NCBI GenBank assembly: GCA_016721015.1
Contig: JADKJL010000003.1
Location: forward strand, 124,001-188,000
DNA from: Lysobacterales bacterium
GTDB lineage: Bacteria; Pseudomonadota; Gammaproteobacteria; Xanthomonadales; Rhodanobacteraceae
Direction of reading: 5' to 3'
DNA length: 64,000 bases
In this document: positions 8,410 through 16,316 of the stretch, piece after piece
Layout: each line of letters begins with the position of its first letter
How positions within the stretch are numbered: position 1 is the stretch's first letter
Made by a program: the position numbers and the translations under genes
Notes under the pieces: generated by a model
Seen by the model: only the letters and a program-made list of their open reading frames with translations
Told to the model about the DNA's origin: nothing
The model's database searches: none

Positions 8410-9648
8410 TCAGAGACTGCGGAATACCAGGGTACCGTTGGTGCCGCCGAACCCGAACCCGTTTGAAATGGCCACCGAGATCTTTTTTTCGCGGGCAACA
8501 TTCGGCACGTAGTCGAGGTCGCAGCCCTCGCCCGGATTGTCGAGGTTGATGGTCGGCGGGATGATGCCGTGATGCAGGGCGAGAATGGTGAATATCGCCT
8601 CGACGCCACCAGCGGCACCGAGCAGATGGCCAGTCATCGACTTGGTAGAACTGACCATGGTCTTGTAGGCGTGGTCGCCGAGGGCGCGTTTGAGTGCCAG
8701 CGTTTCGGCAAGATCGCCAAGTGGGGTCGATGTGCCATGCGCGTTGAGGTATTCGATCTGGTCAGCGTTGACGCCGGCATCCTTCATCGCCGCCGCCATG
8801 CAGCGGGCCGGGCCTTCGCCATTCTCGCTGGGCGCGGTCATGTGGAACGCATCGCTGCTGGCGCCACTGCCCGCCAGTTCACAATAGATGCGTGCGCCGC
8901 GCGCCTTGGCGCTTTCATATTCCTCAAGGATCAGGATGCCGGCACCGTCACCAAGGACGAAGCCGTCACGGTCGCGATCCCATGGGCGGCTGGCCTTCTG
9001 AGGTTCATCGTTGCGCGTTGACATCGCCTTCATCGTGCAGAAGCCGCCAACGGCGGTTGGCACGCTGGCGTACTCGGCGCCGCCGGCAATCATGATGTCG
9101 GCATCGCCATACTGGATCAGGCGCATGGCCATGCCGATGCTGTGATTCGAGGTGGCACAGGCCGAAACCGCCGAGAAGTTGGGGCCTTTGCTGCCGGTGA
9201 TGATCGACAGATGGCCGGCAACCATGTTGATGATGGTCGAGGGCACATAGAACGGCGAAACCTTGCGCGGACCGCCTTCATTCAAGGCCAGCGTGGTCTT
9301 TTCGATACCGGCAATGCCGCCGATTCCCGACCCAATCAGAATGCCCGTGCGCTCTGCATTTGCTTCGGTGATTTCGAGTCCGGCATCCTTGAGCGCCATC
9401 AAGCCGGCGGCAACGCCGTAGTGGATGAAGGAATCCATCTTCTTGACGTCTTTCGGGGCTATCCAGACGGTCGGGTCGAAATCCCTGACTTCGCCTGCGA
9501 TGCGCGTCGTAAACGCGGACACGTCGAAATGGGTCAGAGGTCCAACGCCGCTGCGACCTGCGGTGATGTTGTCCCAGGCGGTGCCCAGATCATTGCCGAC
9601 CGGGCTGACGATGCCCATGCCGGTAACGACGACGCGACGCTTGCTCAT
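8410..9648 (-). CDS. fabF: 3-oxoacyl-[acyl-carrier-protein] synthase II
   Basis: 412 residues from the ATG at 9648 (MSKRRVVVTGMGIVSPVG); the frame is open further upstream but carries no conserved residues. The thiolase-fold catalytic triad is visible: C164 in VSACATSNHS, the first histidine in NAHGTSTPLGD, the second in SMTGHLLGAAGG. It elongates acyl-ACP with malonyl-ACP. It follows acpP after 196 bases, a gap with a strong hairpin, so its expression may be lower than that of acpP. Confidence 0.96.
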   Translation of the reverse strand: MSKRRVVVTGMGIVSPVGNDLGTAWDNITAGRSGVGPLTHFDVSAFTTRIAGEVRDFDPTVWIAPKDVKKMDSFIHYGVAAGLMALKDAGLEITEANAERTGILIGSGIGGIAGIEKTTLALNEGGPRKVSPFYVPSTIINMVAGHLSIITGSKGPNFSAVSACATSNHSIGMAMRLIQYGDADIMIAGGAEYASVPTAVGGFCTMKAMSTRNDEPQKASRPWDRDRDGFVLGDGAGILILEEYESAKARGARIYCELAGSGASSDAFHMTAPSENGEGPARCMAAAMKDAGVNADQIEYLNAHGTSTPLGDLAETLALKRALGDHAYKTMVSSTKSMTGHLLGAAGGVEAIFTILALHHGIIPPTINLDNPGEGCDLDYVPNVAREKKISVAISNGFGFGGTNGTLVFRSL

Positions 9649-9721
9649 GTTCGAATTTCCGTTTTGCGGGGAACGCCGCCGGCAACATACGCCAGCGTAG
9701 TGTTGCCTGTTCCGAAAATGA

Positions 9722-9746
9722 AAGCTGCGCCTCGAGGGCGCAGCTT
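9722..9746 (-). terminator. Hairpin between acpP and fabF
   Basis: A perfect 10-bp inverted repeat, AAGCTGCGCC and GGCGCAGCTT around a 5-base loop. On the minus strand, the direction of transcription, it is followed by TTTCATTTT. This fits a leaky rho-independent terminator or an RNA-stabilising 3' end for the acpP transcript. Confidence 0.6.
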
Positions 9747-9844
9747 GATGAAACCTTGGATGTCGATCCGGGTGCTCGTCACAGCGAAAACGACGCAGGA
9801 GGCACCCGGGGGCCACGGAGCGCGAACGCGTCCGCAGCGAAGCA

Positions 9845-10084
9845 TCAGGATTTGACGTGTGCCTTCACGTAGTCGACAGCCTGCTGCACGGTGGTGATCT
9901 TCTCGGCATCTTCGTCGGGAATTTCGCACTCGAATTCCTCTTCGAGAGCCATTACCAACTCGACGGTGTCGAGCGAATCGGCGCCCAGATCGTCCACAAA
10001 CGAAGCGTTTGGCGTTACTTCATCTTCTTTTACGCCCAACTGCTCGACGACGATTTTCTTGACGCGTTCTTCGATAGTACTCAT
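9845..10084 (-). CDS. acpP: Acyl carrier protein
   Basis: 79 residues, very acidic, with the phosphopantetheine serine in the invariant DDLGADSLDTVELVM motif. The ATG at 10084 is the only sensible start; the upstream open frame is noise. It carries the growing acyl chain for the FabH, FabG, FabF and FabD proteins encoded around it. It is separated from fabG by 232 bases and from fabF by 196 bases, which suggests its own promoter and its own 3' end, as expected for a very abundant protein. Confidence 0.98.
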   Translation of the reverse strand: MSTIEERVKKIVVEQLGVKEDEVTPNASFVDDLGADSLDTVELVMALEEEFECEIPDEDAEKITTVQQAVDYVKAHVKS

Positions 10085-10168
10085 GAGTCTTGTGTCTCCC
10101 GATGGGATCTTGTTGGGTGATGCGGAATGCGGGCGGCCATGGCAATGATCTGCTTTCGGCTCCGCCGG

Positions 10169-10239
10169 GCAGGCAAGCATGCCTGCAAAGCGCCGCGAAT
10201 TGTAGTGCAACGTGCCGACGCTCGCCAGCGCTGGCGAGC
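10169..10239. repeat. Two strong palindromes in the fabG-acpP gap
   Basis: The gap holds GCAGGCaagcatGCCTGC (10169-10186) and the perfect 20-base palindrome GCTCGCCAGCGCTGGCGAGC (10220-10239). Neither has a T-run after it. They may be the end of the fabHDG message, a processing site, or diverged repeat elements. Confidence 0.5.
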
Positions 10240-10316
10240 AGGCAGGCATAACCTCACTGTTGGCTCCAAAGTCACTGAAATCATGCCGACCGGTTGGGGA
10301 TTGCTTGCAGACGCCC

Positions 10317-11060
10317 TCAGGCCATGTACATGCCACCATTGACGTGCAGTGTCTCGCCGGTGATGTAGGCGGCGGCCGGCGAAGCCAGGAATGCGACGGC
10401 GTGGGCGATGTCGGCCGGCTCGCCCAGGCGTTGCAGTGCGATCTGCCCGAGCAGGGCATTGCGCTGCTCTTCTGGCAGCGCGCGGGTCATGTCGGTATCG
10501 ATGAATCCAGGCGCGACGACATTGACCGTGATGCCGCGCGATCCGATTTCCCGGGCAATCGATTTCGAGAACGCGATGATGCCGGCCTTGGCCGCCGCGT
10601 AGTTCGACTGCCCGGCATTGCCGATCGAGCCGATTACCGAGGCGATGCTGATGATGCGTCCCTTGCGTGCCTTCATCATGCCGCGCAATACGGCCTTCGA
10701 AGTGCGGAAAACCGAACTGAGATTGGTATTGATGATCGCCTGCCAGTCCTCGTCTTTCATGCGCAGCAGCAACTGGTCGCGCGTAATGCCGGCGTTGTTG
10801 ACCAGGATGGTGATCGCACCGAACTCGTCGGCAATCGAAGCAAGCATCGTATCGACTGCAATGCTATCGCCGACATCGAGCACACGCCCCGCGCCACCGC
10901 GTGCGGCAAGTCGCTCACCGATTGCCTGCGCGCCAGTTTCGCTGGTCGCGGTGCCAATGACGGTCGCGCCACGCGCAGCCAGTTCTTCGGCGATTGCGGC
11001 GCCGATTCCCCGGCTGGCGCCGGTCACCAGGGCGATTTCACCTGCCAGTGATGCAGTCAT
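10317..11060 (-). CDS. fabG: 3-oxoacyl-[acyl-carrier-protein] reductase
   Basis: 247 residues from the ATG at 11060. The short-chain dehydrogenase motifs are present: the cofactor loop TGASRGIG, the NNAG motif (VNNAGITRDQ), the catalytic serine in ISIASVIG, and YAAAKAG with the tyrosine and lysine. It reduces 3-oxoacyl-ACP with NADPH. It follows fabD by 34 bases in the same direction. Confidence 0.96.
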   Translation of the reverse strand: MTASLAGEIALVTGASRGIGAAIAEELAARGATVIGTATSETGAQAIGERLAARGGAGRVLDVGDSIAVDTMLASIADEFGAITILVNNAGITRDQLLLRMKDEDWQAIINTNLSSVFRTSKAVLRGMMKARKGRIISIASVIGSIGNAGQSNYAAAKAGIIAFSKSIAREIGSRGITVNVVAPGFIDTDMTRALPEEQRNALLGQIALQRLGEPADIAHAVAFLASPAAAYITGETLHVNGGMYMA

Positions 11061-11094
11061 CGAAACTCCTTGTTTGGTCTGATGGGAAACCGGC

Positions 11095-12030
11095 TCAGGC
11101 CCATGCTTCGCGGGCAGCATCGAGCTCGCCAGGCGTACCCAACGGGCGCATGTCGAGGCTCTTGTCGATGCGTCTGGCCAGTCCACTGAGCACCTTGCCG
11201 GGCCCGCATTCGGCACATCGATCGATGCCGGCCGCCATCAGCGCACGCATGCAGTCGGTCCAACGAACCGGCAGGTAGAGCTGCCGCACCAGGGCCTCAC
11301 GGATTGCCGTGCTCGAGGCGTGAACCCTGGCATCGACGTTCTGCACGACCGGGATCCGGGGCTCCTGCCATTGGTAGGCGCTCATCGCTTCGGCAAGGCG
11401 GTTGGCTGCCTCGCGCATCAACGGCGTATGCGAAGGAACGCTGACCGCCAGTTTCACCGTCTTGCGCACACCTTCCTCGGCAAGCCTGGCCAGCGCCGCA
11501 TCGACCGCGACGAGATGACCGCCAATGACGATCTGGCCCGGTGAATTGTAGTTGGCCGGCACAACCACATGCTCGCCCGAGACTTCCGCGCAGATCGATT
11601 CGACCAGGGCGTCCTCGGCTCCGATCACGGCGGCCATCGCACCCAAACCTGCCGGAGCGGCGGCCTGCATGGCCTGGCCGCGGATGCGCACCAGATGCGC
11701 GGCATCGACGAGGCTGATCACCCCCGCCGCGACCAGGGCGGTGTACTCGCCAAGGCTGTGCCCGGCCAAATGCGTGGGGCTGGCGCCATTCACCGCCTGC
11801 CACACCCGCCAAACGGCAATTCCGGCGGCGAGCAAGGCCGGCTGGGTAAACTCGGTGCGGTTGAGCATTTCCTCTGGGCCGCCCTGCGAGAGCGCCCAAA
11901 GATCCGTACCGGCACCCTCGGAGGCTTCGTCAAACGTTTCGCGAACACCTGGATATTGTTCGGACAACGACGCCAGCATGCCAAGGCTCTGCGAGCCCTG
12001 GCCGGGGAATAGGAAGGCAAGTGCAGTCAT
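11095..12030 (-). CDS. fabD: Malonyl-CoA:acyl carrier protein transacylase
   Basis: 311 residues. The PGQGSQ motif is near the N-terminus, and the catalytic serine is S92 in the GHSLGE motif. The catalytic histidine is in the VPSHTPLM segment. It loads malonate on ACP. It starts 15 bases after the fabH stop, so both are on one message. Confidence 0.97.
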   Translation of the reverse strand: MTALAFLFPGQGSQSLGMLASLSEQYPGVRETFDEASEGAGTDLWALSQGGPEEMLNRTEFTQPALLAAGIAVWRVWQAVNGASPTHLAGHSLGEYTALVAAGVISLVDAAHLVRIRGQAMQAAAPAGLGAMAAVIGAEDALVESICAEVSGEHVVVPANYNSPGQIVIGGHLVAVDAALARLAEEGVRKTVKLAVSVPSHTPLMREAANRLAEAMSAYQWQEPRIPVVQNVDARVHASSTAIREALVRQLYLPVRWTDCMRALMAAGIDRCAECGPGKVLSGLARRIDKSLDMRPLGTPGELDAAREAWA

Positions 12031-12045
12031 GAAACCGGTTCCGGT

Positions 12046-13017
12046 TCAGTAGCGAAGCAAGGCAGAGGCCCAGGTGAATCCGCCCCCAAAGGCCTCAAGC
12101 AAGACGTTCTGGCCGCGTTTGACCTTGCCAGAGCGCACCGCTTCATCCAGCGCGAGCGGCACCGAGCCCGACGAGGTATTGCCATGCCGGTCAACGGTGA
12201 CGATGACCCGCTCCATCGGCAATTTGAGACGCTTCGCGGTGGCTTCGATGATGCGCAGATTGGCCTGATGCGGAATCAGCCAGTCAACCTGGGATTCATC
12301 CATGCCGGCCGCTTCAAGCGTCTCGGCGACGATGCGATCAAGTGTCTTGACGGCAACCTTGAACACCTCGTTGCCGGTCATCATTACGCGGATGCCGTGG
12401 TTCGGCTGATCATCGCGAAAGCCGACGGACACGCCGACCGGATTGTAGAGAAGATGCTTGTAGCCGCCATCGGCATGCAGGCGAGTCGCGTAGATGCCTG
12501 GCTCGTCGGCGGCCTCGAGCACCACCGCGCCCGCGCCGTCGCCAAAAAGCACGCAGGTGCCGCGATCATTCCAGTCGAGCATGCGGGTCAGGGTTTCCGC
12601 ACCGACCACGAGCGCCTTGCGGTACTGCCCGCTCTTGATGAACGCATTGGCGACACCGAGTGCGTAGACAAATCCGGAGCAGGCGGCGTTGACGTCGAAG
12701 GCCGGGCAGCCATTGGCGCCAAGCCGGTGCTGCAGCAGACAGGCCGTCGACGGAAAGATGATGTCCGGGGTGGTCGTGCCGAGGATGATCAGATCGATTT
12801 CGGAAGCCTCGACTCCGGCTGCTTCCATCGCACGCTTGGCCGCATGGAACGCCAGATCGCAGGTGGTTTCACCATCCGCAGCCTTGCGTCGTTCACGGAT
12901 CCCGGTGCGCGTACGAATCCATTCGTCACTGGTCTCGACGAACTTTTCGAGATCCTGGTTGGTGACGATCTGTTCCGGCAAATAGCTGCCAGTGCCCGCG
13001 ATGCGTGAGTAGATCAG
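12046..13017 (-). CDS. fabH: 3-oxoacyl-[acyl-carrier-protein] synthase III, non-canonical start
   Basis: The first standard start in this frame is a TTG at 12981, but the reading frame continues upstream with IYSRIAGTGSY, which matches the conserved N-terminus of FabH (E. coli MYTKIIGTGSYLPEQ). The only codons available there are CTG at 13017 and ATC at 13014; a GGGAG motif at 13026-13030 is 8 bases from the CTG. With the ATC as residue 1 the catalytic cysteine is C112, as in E. coli (C113 counted from the CTG). Histidine (IPHQANLR) and asparagine (RHGNTSSGS) complete the triad. FabH starts fatty acid synthesis from acetyl-CoA. plsX, usual between rpmF and fabH, is absent. Confidence 0.9.
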   Translation of the reverse strand: MIYSRIAGTGSYLPEQIVTNQDLEKFVETSDEWIRTRTGIRERRKAADGETTCDLAFHAAKRAMEAAGVEASEIDLIILGTTTPDIIFPSTACLLQHRLGANGCPAFDVNAACSGFVYALGVANAFIKSGQYRKALVVGAETLTRMLDWNDRGTCVLFGDGAGAVVLEAADEPGIYATRLHADGGYKHLLYNPVGVSVGFRDDQPNHGIRVMMTGNEVFKVAVKTLDRIVAETLEAAGMDESQVDWLIPHQANLRIIEATAKRLKLPMERVIVTVDRHGNTSSGSVPLALDEAVRSGKVKRGQNVLLEAFGGGFTWASALLRY

Positions 13018-13030
13018 AGCCGTTTCTCCC

Positions 13031-13071
13031 GAACAAAAGGAAACGGCGGATGCCGGGGCATCCGCCGTTTC
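13031..13071 (-). terminator. Terminator or attenuator between rpmF and fabH
   Basis: A perfect 15-bp stem (GAAACGGCGGATGCC at 13040-13054 with its complement at 13057-13071). On the minus strand it is followed by CTTTTGTT. The T-tract ends directly before the fabH ribosome binding site, so fabH is either read through this terminator from the yceD-rpmF promoter or has a promoter hidden in it. Confidence 0.8.
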
Positions 13072-13106
13072 GGCAAATCAATCGCGTAGGACCAGCCTGC
13101 GCGGAA

Positions 13107-13301
13107 TCAATCGGCGTCGGCGACGGATCCCTTGGTTTCGATCACTTTCTTGCCGCGATAGTAACCGTCCTTGGTGATGTGATGGCGCAAATGCACTTCA
13201 CCCGAGGTCGGGTCGGTGGCCAATTGCTTGGCGGTGAGGGCATCGTGCGAACGGCGCATGCCGCGCTTGGACGGGGATTTACGACTTTTGGCAACTGCCA
13301 T
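13107..13301 (-). CDS. rpmF: 50S ribosomal protein L32
   Basis: 64 residues, basic, starting MAVAKSRKSPSKRGMRRSHD, the universal L32 signature. The zinc cysteines of some L32 proteins are absent; the HHITKDGYYRGKKV segment follows directly. The C-terminal tail (ETKGSVADAD) is a little longer than in E. coli L32 (57 residues). It lies 93 bases after yceD, the standard neighbour. Confidence 0.97.
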   Translation of the reverse strand: MAVAKSRKSPSKRGMRRSHDALTAKQLATDPTSGEVHLRHHITKDGYYRGKKVIETKGSVADAD

Positions 13302-13394
13302 GACAACTCTCCAGATGAAACCGGTGCTTGCGGACAAGCGACTATTGTAATGAATCGGTGGCGATTGCGGGATACCGATGCGGTATCGCGGCAA

Positions 13395-13910
13395 TCAGTG
13401 ACGTGAAGTCTTCAACTGTCCAAGCGCGGCGAACGGATTCGGCGGCTGTTCGTCTTCCGGAACGGATCCCGCCGTGACGGGCATCTGTTCCAGCGGCGCG
13501 CCCGGACTCAGCGCAACCAGCGGTAGGCCGAGGATCAACTCATCCTCGATGACATCCTTCATGCAGATCGCGCCATCCTTGATCAGCAGCGGATCATATC
13601 CCTCGGGCAACCGGGCTTCCTCGGATTCGTCGTGGATCAATCCCAGGCGCTGATCAATGTGAATCGGCTGCGAAAACTCGACCATGCTGCGCTGGCACAC
13701 CATCATCAAGCGCGCATCCAGCTGGATATCGACATGACTGATGTCGTACTCGTCGCGTCCAAACTCGACCTTGTAGGCAACCTCGCCATCCGCGGAGGCA
13801 AGCAGTTCGACCAGGCGGCGCAACTGCGCTACAGCGAGCGTTCCTTCAAACACGCGCCGCCCCTGCACCATGCGCCAAGGATCAAGATTTTCGGGCAAGG
13901 TGTTCGACAT
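13395..13910 (-). CDS. yceD: YceD/DUF177 family protein
   Basis: 171 residues of the DUF177 family, which always or nearly always precedes rpmF and has been linked to 23S rRNA accumulation. The central segment (VDIQLDARLMMVCQRSMVEF) and the acidic DVIEDELILGLPLVALSP motif are the family marks. It is the first gene of the minus-strand block and is divergent from the gene at 14061, so the promoter of the rpmF-fab operon should lie in 13911-14060. Confidence 0.88.
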   Translation of the reverse strand: MSNTLPENLDPWRMVQGRRVFEGTLAVAQLRRLVELLASADGEVAYKVEFGRDEYDISHVDIQLDARLMMVCQRSMVEFSQPIHIDQRLGLIHDESEEARLPEGYDPLLIKDGAICMKDVIEDELILGLPLVALSPGAPLEQMPVTAGSVPEDEQPPNPFAALGQLKTSRH

Positions 13911-14060
13911 GGGCGCGCGATGGTAGGTGCGGAGTCGGCCAAAGTCAAATGGAAAAGCGCCGCAAGCGCTTGAAGCGAGCGGTTATTTCCGCCACTCCCA
14001 GACGGGTTTGCCGGTCGCCACCGCAACCGGCAGACTTGATCCCTGATTGGAGGATCCACC

Positions 14061-14507
14061 TTGACCCTGTACTTGCTGATTGCCGCCGTCTTGCTGGCCC
14101 CTGTCGTGATCGTCGTCTGGTTGCGTGAGCGACGGCTTGCGGCGCGCACGCGCGAGCTGCGCAGCGTGCTCGACCATGCCGATGCGCTCGAAGGCGAGTT
14201 GCAGGAGTGCCGAGCGCGCCTGCGCGAGATTCCGGCACTGGTCAGCCATCTGCCGCCGGCGATCAGTCTTTCCGCGCATGCCACGTTGACTGCCGAACCC
14301 GCGGTGCAAGCCGCCCTGCATGACTTGTTGCAACATCGGCTCTGGCTAAAGCAGTTCGGCGCGGATGCTTCGCTGGAAGCGCTGCGTTCCGCGAGCGCAG
14401 CGCTTGTGCAATCGAGACAGAAGCTTGCGATGCAGCTGACCCAGCTAGGCGCGGCCCGCGCGGAACTGGTGCAGGCCAATGTCGAGATTGAGCGATCGGC
14501 GCGATGA
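14061..14507 (+). CDS. Single-span membrane protein with coiled-coil region, unknown function
   Basis: 148 residues from a TTG at 14061. Residues 3-21 form a membrane helix (LYLLIAAVLLAPVVIVVWL) followed by arginines, then long alpha-helical, charged segments rich in Leu, Ala, Arg and Glu that look like coiled coil. No family is recognised. Its stop overlaps the maf start (ATGA), so it is translated together with maf. A TTG start and the absence of a known family keep the confidence moderate. Confidence 0.6.
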   Translation: MTLYLLIAAVLLAPVVIVVWLRERRLAARTRELRSVLDHADALEGELQECRARLREIPALVSHLPPAISLSAHATLTAEPAVQAALHDLLQHRLWLKQFGADASLEALRSASAALVQSRQKLAMQLTQLGAARAELVQANVEIERSAR

Positions 14508-15100
14508 ACCCGCCATTGCGTCGGCTCGTGCTGGCCTCGACTTCGATCTACCGGGCCGAGTTGTTGCGCAGGATCGTGTCCGATTTCGAGACCTGTGCCC
14601 CAGCCGTCGACGAAACAATACTAAGCGCCGAGATACCCGTGGCGGCGGCAGTGCGCCTGGCCAGGGAAAAAGCCAGCGCCGTTGCCAGTCAGTACCCGGA
14701 CAGCCTTGTCATCGGCTCCGACCAGGTCGCCGACCTCGACGGCACGCTGCTCGGCAAGCCGGGGAGCATCGAGCGCGCGCAGGCGCAATTGAGGCAGTGC
14801 TCGGGGCGCGTGGTGGCTTTCCATACCGCTGTCTGTGTCGCCGATTCGATCGGCGGACAACCCGTGTTCCATGCGGCCACCGACACCACACGGGTGGTAT
14901 TCCGAACACTGGATGCAGCGGAGATCTCACGCTACCTGGCCATTGACGATGCACTGGACTGCGCCGGAAGCTTCAAGGTCGAGCGCCTCGGTATCGCATT
15001 GTTCGATCGCGTCGAAAGCACCGATCCAACCGCCCTGGTCGGCTTGCCTCTGATCGCGCTGTGCCGATTGCTGCGCACGGCGGGGATGTTGATTCCCTAG
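14504..15100 (+). CDS. Maf-like nucleotide pyrophosphatase
   Basis: 198 residues of the Maf/HAM1-type family. The N-terminal motif LVLASTSIYRAELLRRI contains the SxSxxR signature, and the conserved EKASAVA, GSDQV and GKPGS segments follow. The STSIYR variant and the length suggest the YceF branch, reported to act on m7GTP, but this cannot be settled from sequence reading. The start overlaps the upstream gene by 4 bases. The last base of its TAG stop is also the first base of a small inverted-repeat element, so the 3' end of the gene may have been set by that insertion. Confidence 0.87.
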   Translation: MNPPLRRLVLASTSIYRAELLRRIVSDFETCAPAVDETILSAEIPVAAAVRLAREKASAVASQYPDSLVIGSDQVADLDGTLLGKPGSIERAQAQLRQCSGRVVAFHTAVCVADSIGGQPVFHAATDTTRVVFRTLDAAEISRYLAIDDALDCAGSFKVERLGIALFDRVESTDPTALVGLPLIALCRLLRTAGMLIP

Positions 15101-15260
15101 CAGCCTGTCGAACTTTGCCGGTTGAGGCGAGAATTCGACTGGACGAGGACAGATTTTCGACGGTTTGCAGACCCGAAGCGGTGTTATGGGTCAAAAATCG
15201 GCGGTAGATGAACCGTTCAGACGGATTCGCAGCCCAGCCGAGTAAAGTCCGACAGGCTGC
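15100..15260. mobile_element. MITE-like element, 161 bp, with terminal inverted repeats
   Basis: The ends are GCAGCCTGTCGAACTTT (15100-15116) and the reverse complement of GCAGCCTGTCGGACTTT (15244-15260), 17 bp with one mismatch. Nothing inside codes for a protein. The size and structure fit a non-autonomous element moved by a transposase in trans. It begins on the last base of the maf stop codon. No target duplication was recognised. Confidence 0.75.
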
Positions 15261-15347
15261 CACGGCATCGCTCGCAACGCGATGGCGGCTCCGGCTAAGC
15301 TGACTGGCAATGCGTTGCCCGCACCCACGAACCGCGACTGAAGACCC

Positions 15348-16316
15348 ATGTCCGAATCATCTTCCACAAACAACTCCGAGCCGACTTCGATCGATGTCGA
15401 ACTGCGTGATGCATTGGCACGCAGCATCGCCCAGGTCAACAGCATCCTGCTCGGCAAGCGCCAGGAGGTGCGCCTGGCTTTTGTCTGCCTGCTCGCCGGC
15501 GGTCATTTGCTGATCGAGGATCTGCCCGGTGTAGGCAAGACCACCCTTGCCCATGCACTTGCGGTCACTTTGGGACTCGATTTCCAGCGCGTGCAATTCA
15601 CCAGTGACCTGCTGCCCTCGGATATCCTCGGTGTGAGCATCTACGAGCGCGAAGCCGGCAATTTCCGGTTTCATCCAGGCCCGGTTTTCACCCAATTGCT
15701 GCTGGCCGACGAGATCAACCGCGCCACGCCGAAGACGCAAAGCGCCCTGCTCGAAGCGATGGCCGAGGGCCAGGTCACGATTGATGGGCATACACACGCC
15801 CTGCCCGAACCGTTTTTTGTCGTCGCCACCCAGAATCCGGTTGATTTCGCCGGCACTTATCCGCTGCCCGATTCCCAACTGGATCGATTCATGTTGCGCA
15901 TGAGCCTCGGTTATCCGGATGCCGAATCCGAGCGAGCCATGCTGGCATCGACGGATCGTCGCCGGCTGCTTGAAAACCTGCCGGCGTGCTTGCGTCCCGC
16001 ACAGATCCTGGCCTTGCGCAACGCCACCACCGGTGTGCTGGCAAGTTCCGCCCTGATCGATTATGTGCAACGCCTGCTCGAGGCGAGCCGCGCGCATGCC
16101 GAAGTTCGCGTCGGGCTCTCGCCACGTGCCGGCCTGGCCATTCTTGCCGCCGCGCGGGCTCAGGCGCTTCTCACCGGCCGCAGTTATGTCGTGCCGGAAG
16201 ATGTGCAGATCGTGTTTCCGTATATCGCCACTCATCGACTGAATCTCGGCGCGAGCGCCCAGTCCGGACGCGCCGCCATCGTTTCGCGACTGCTCGAGGC
16301 GACGGCGGTGCGATGA
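15348..16316 (+). CDS. MoxR-family AAA+ ATPase
   Basis: 322 residues. The Walker A motif is PGVGKTT at about residues 60-66, the Walker B motif LLLADEINRA at about 113-122, and the sensor-1 segment VVATQNPVDFAGTYPLP follows. MoxR ATPases act as chaperones for metal or protein complex assembly, usually together with a DUF58 protein, as here: the next gene overlaps by 4 bases (ATGA). Start at the ATG followed by SESSSTNNS. Confidence 0.92.
   Translation: MSESSSTNNSEPTSIDVELRDALARSIAQVNSILLGKRQEVRLAFVCLLAGGHLLIEDLPGVGKTTLAHALAVTLGLDFQRVQFTSDLLPSDILGVSIYEREAGNFRFHPGPVFTQLLLADEINRATPKTQSALLEAMAEGQVTIDGHTHALPEPFFVVATQNPVDFAGTYPLPDSQLDRFMLRMSLGYPDAESERAMLASTDRRRLLENLPACLRPAQILALRNATTGVLASSALIDYVQRLLEASRAHAEVRVGLSPRAGLAILAAARAQALLTGRSYVVPEDVQIVFPYIATHRLNLGASAQSGRAAIVSRLLEATAVR

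Noticed and set aside
6950..8512. 520-codon open frame opposite pabB
   Set aside because: Shadow of pabB, which has clear family motifs on the other strand.
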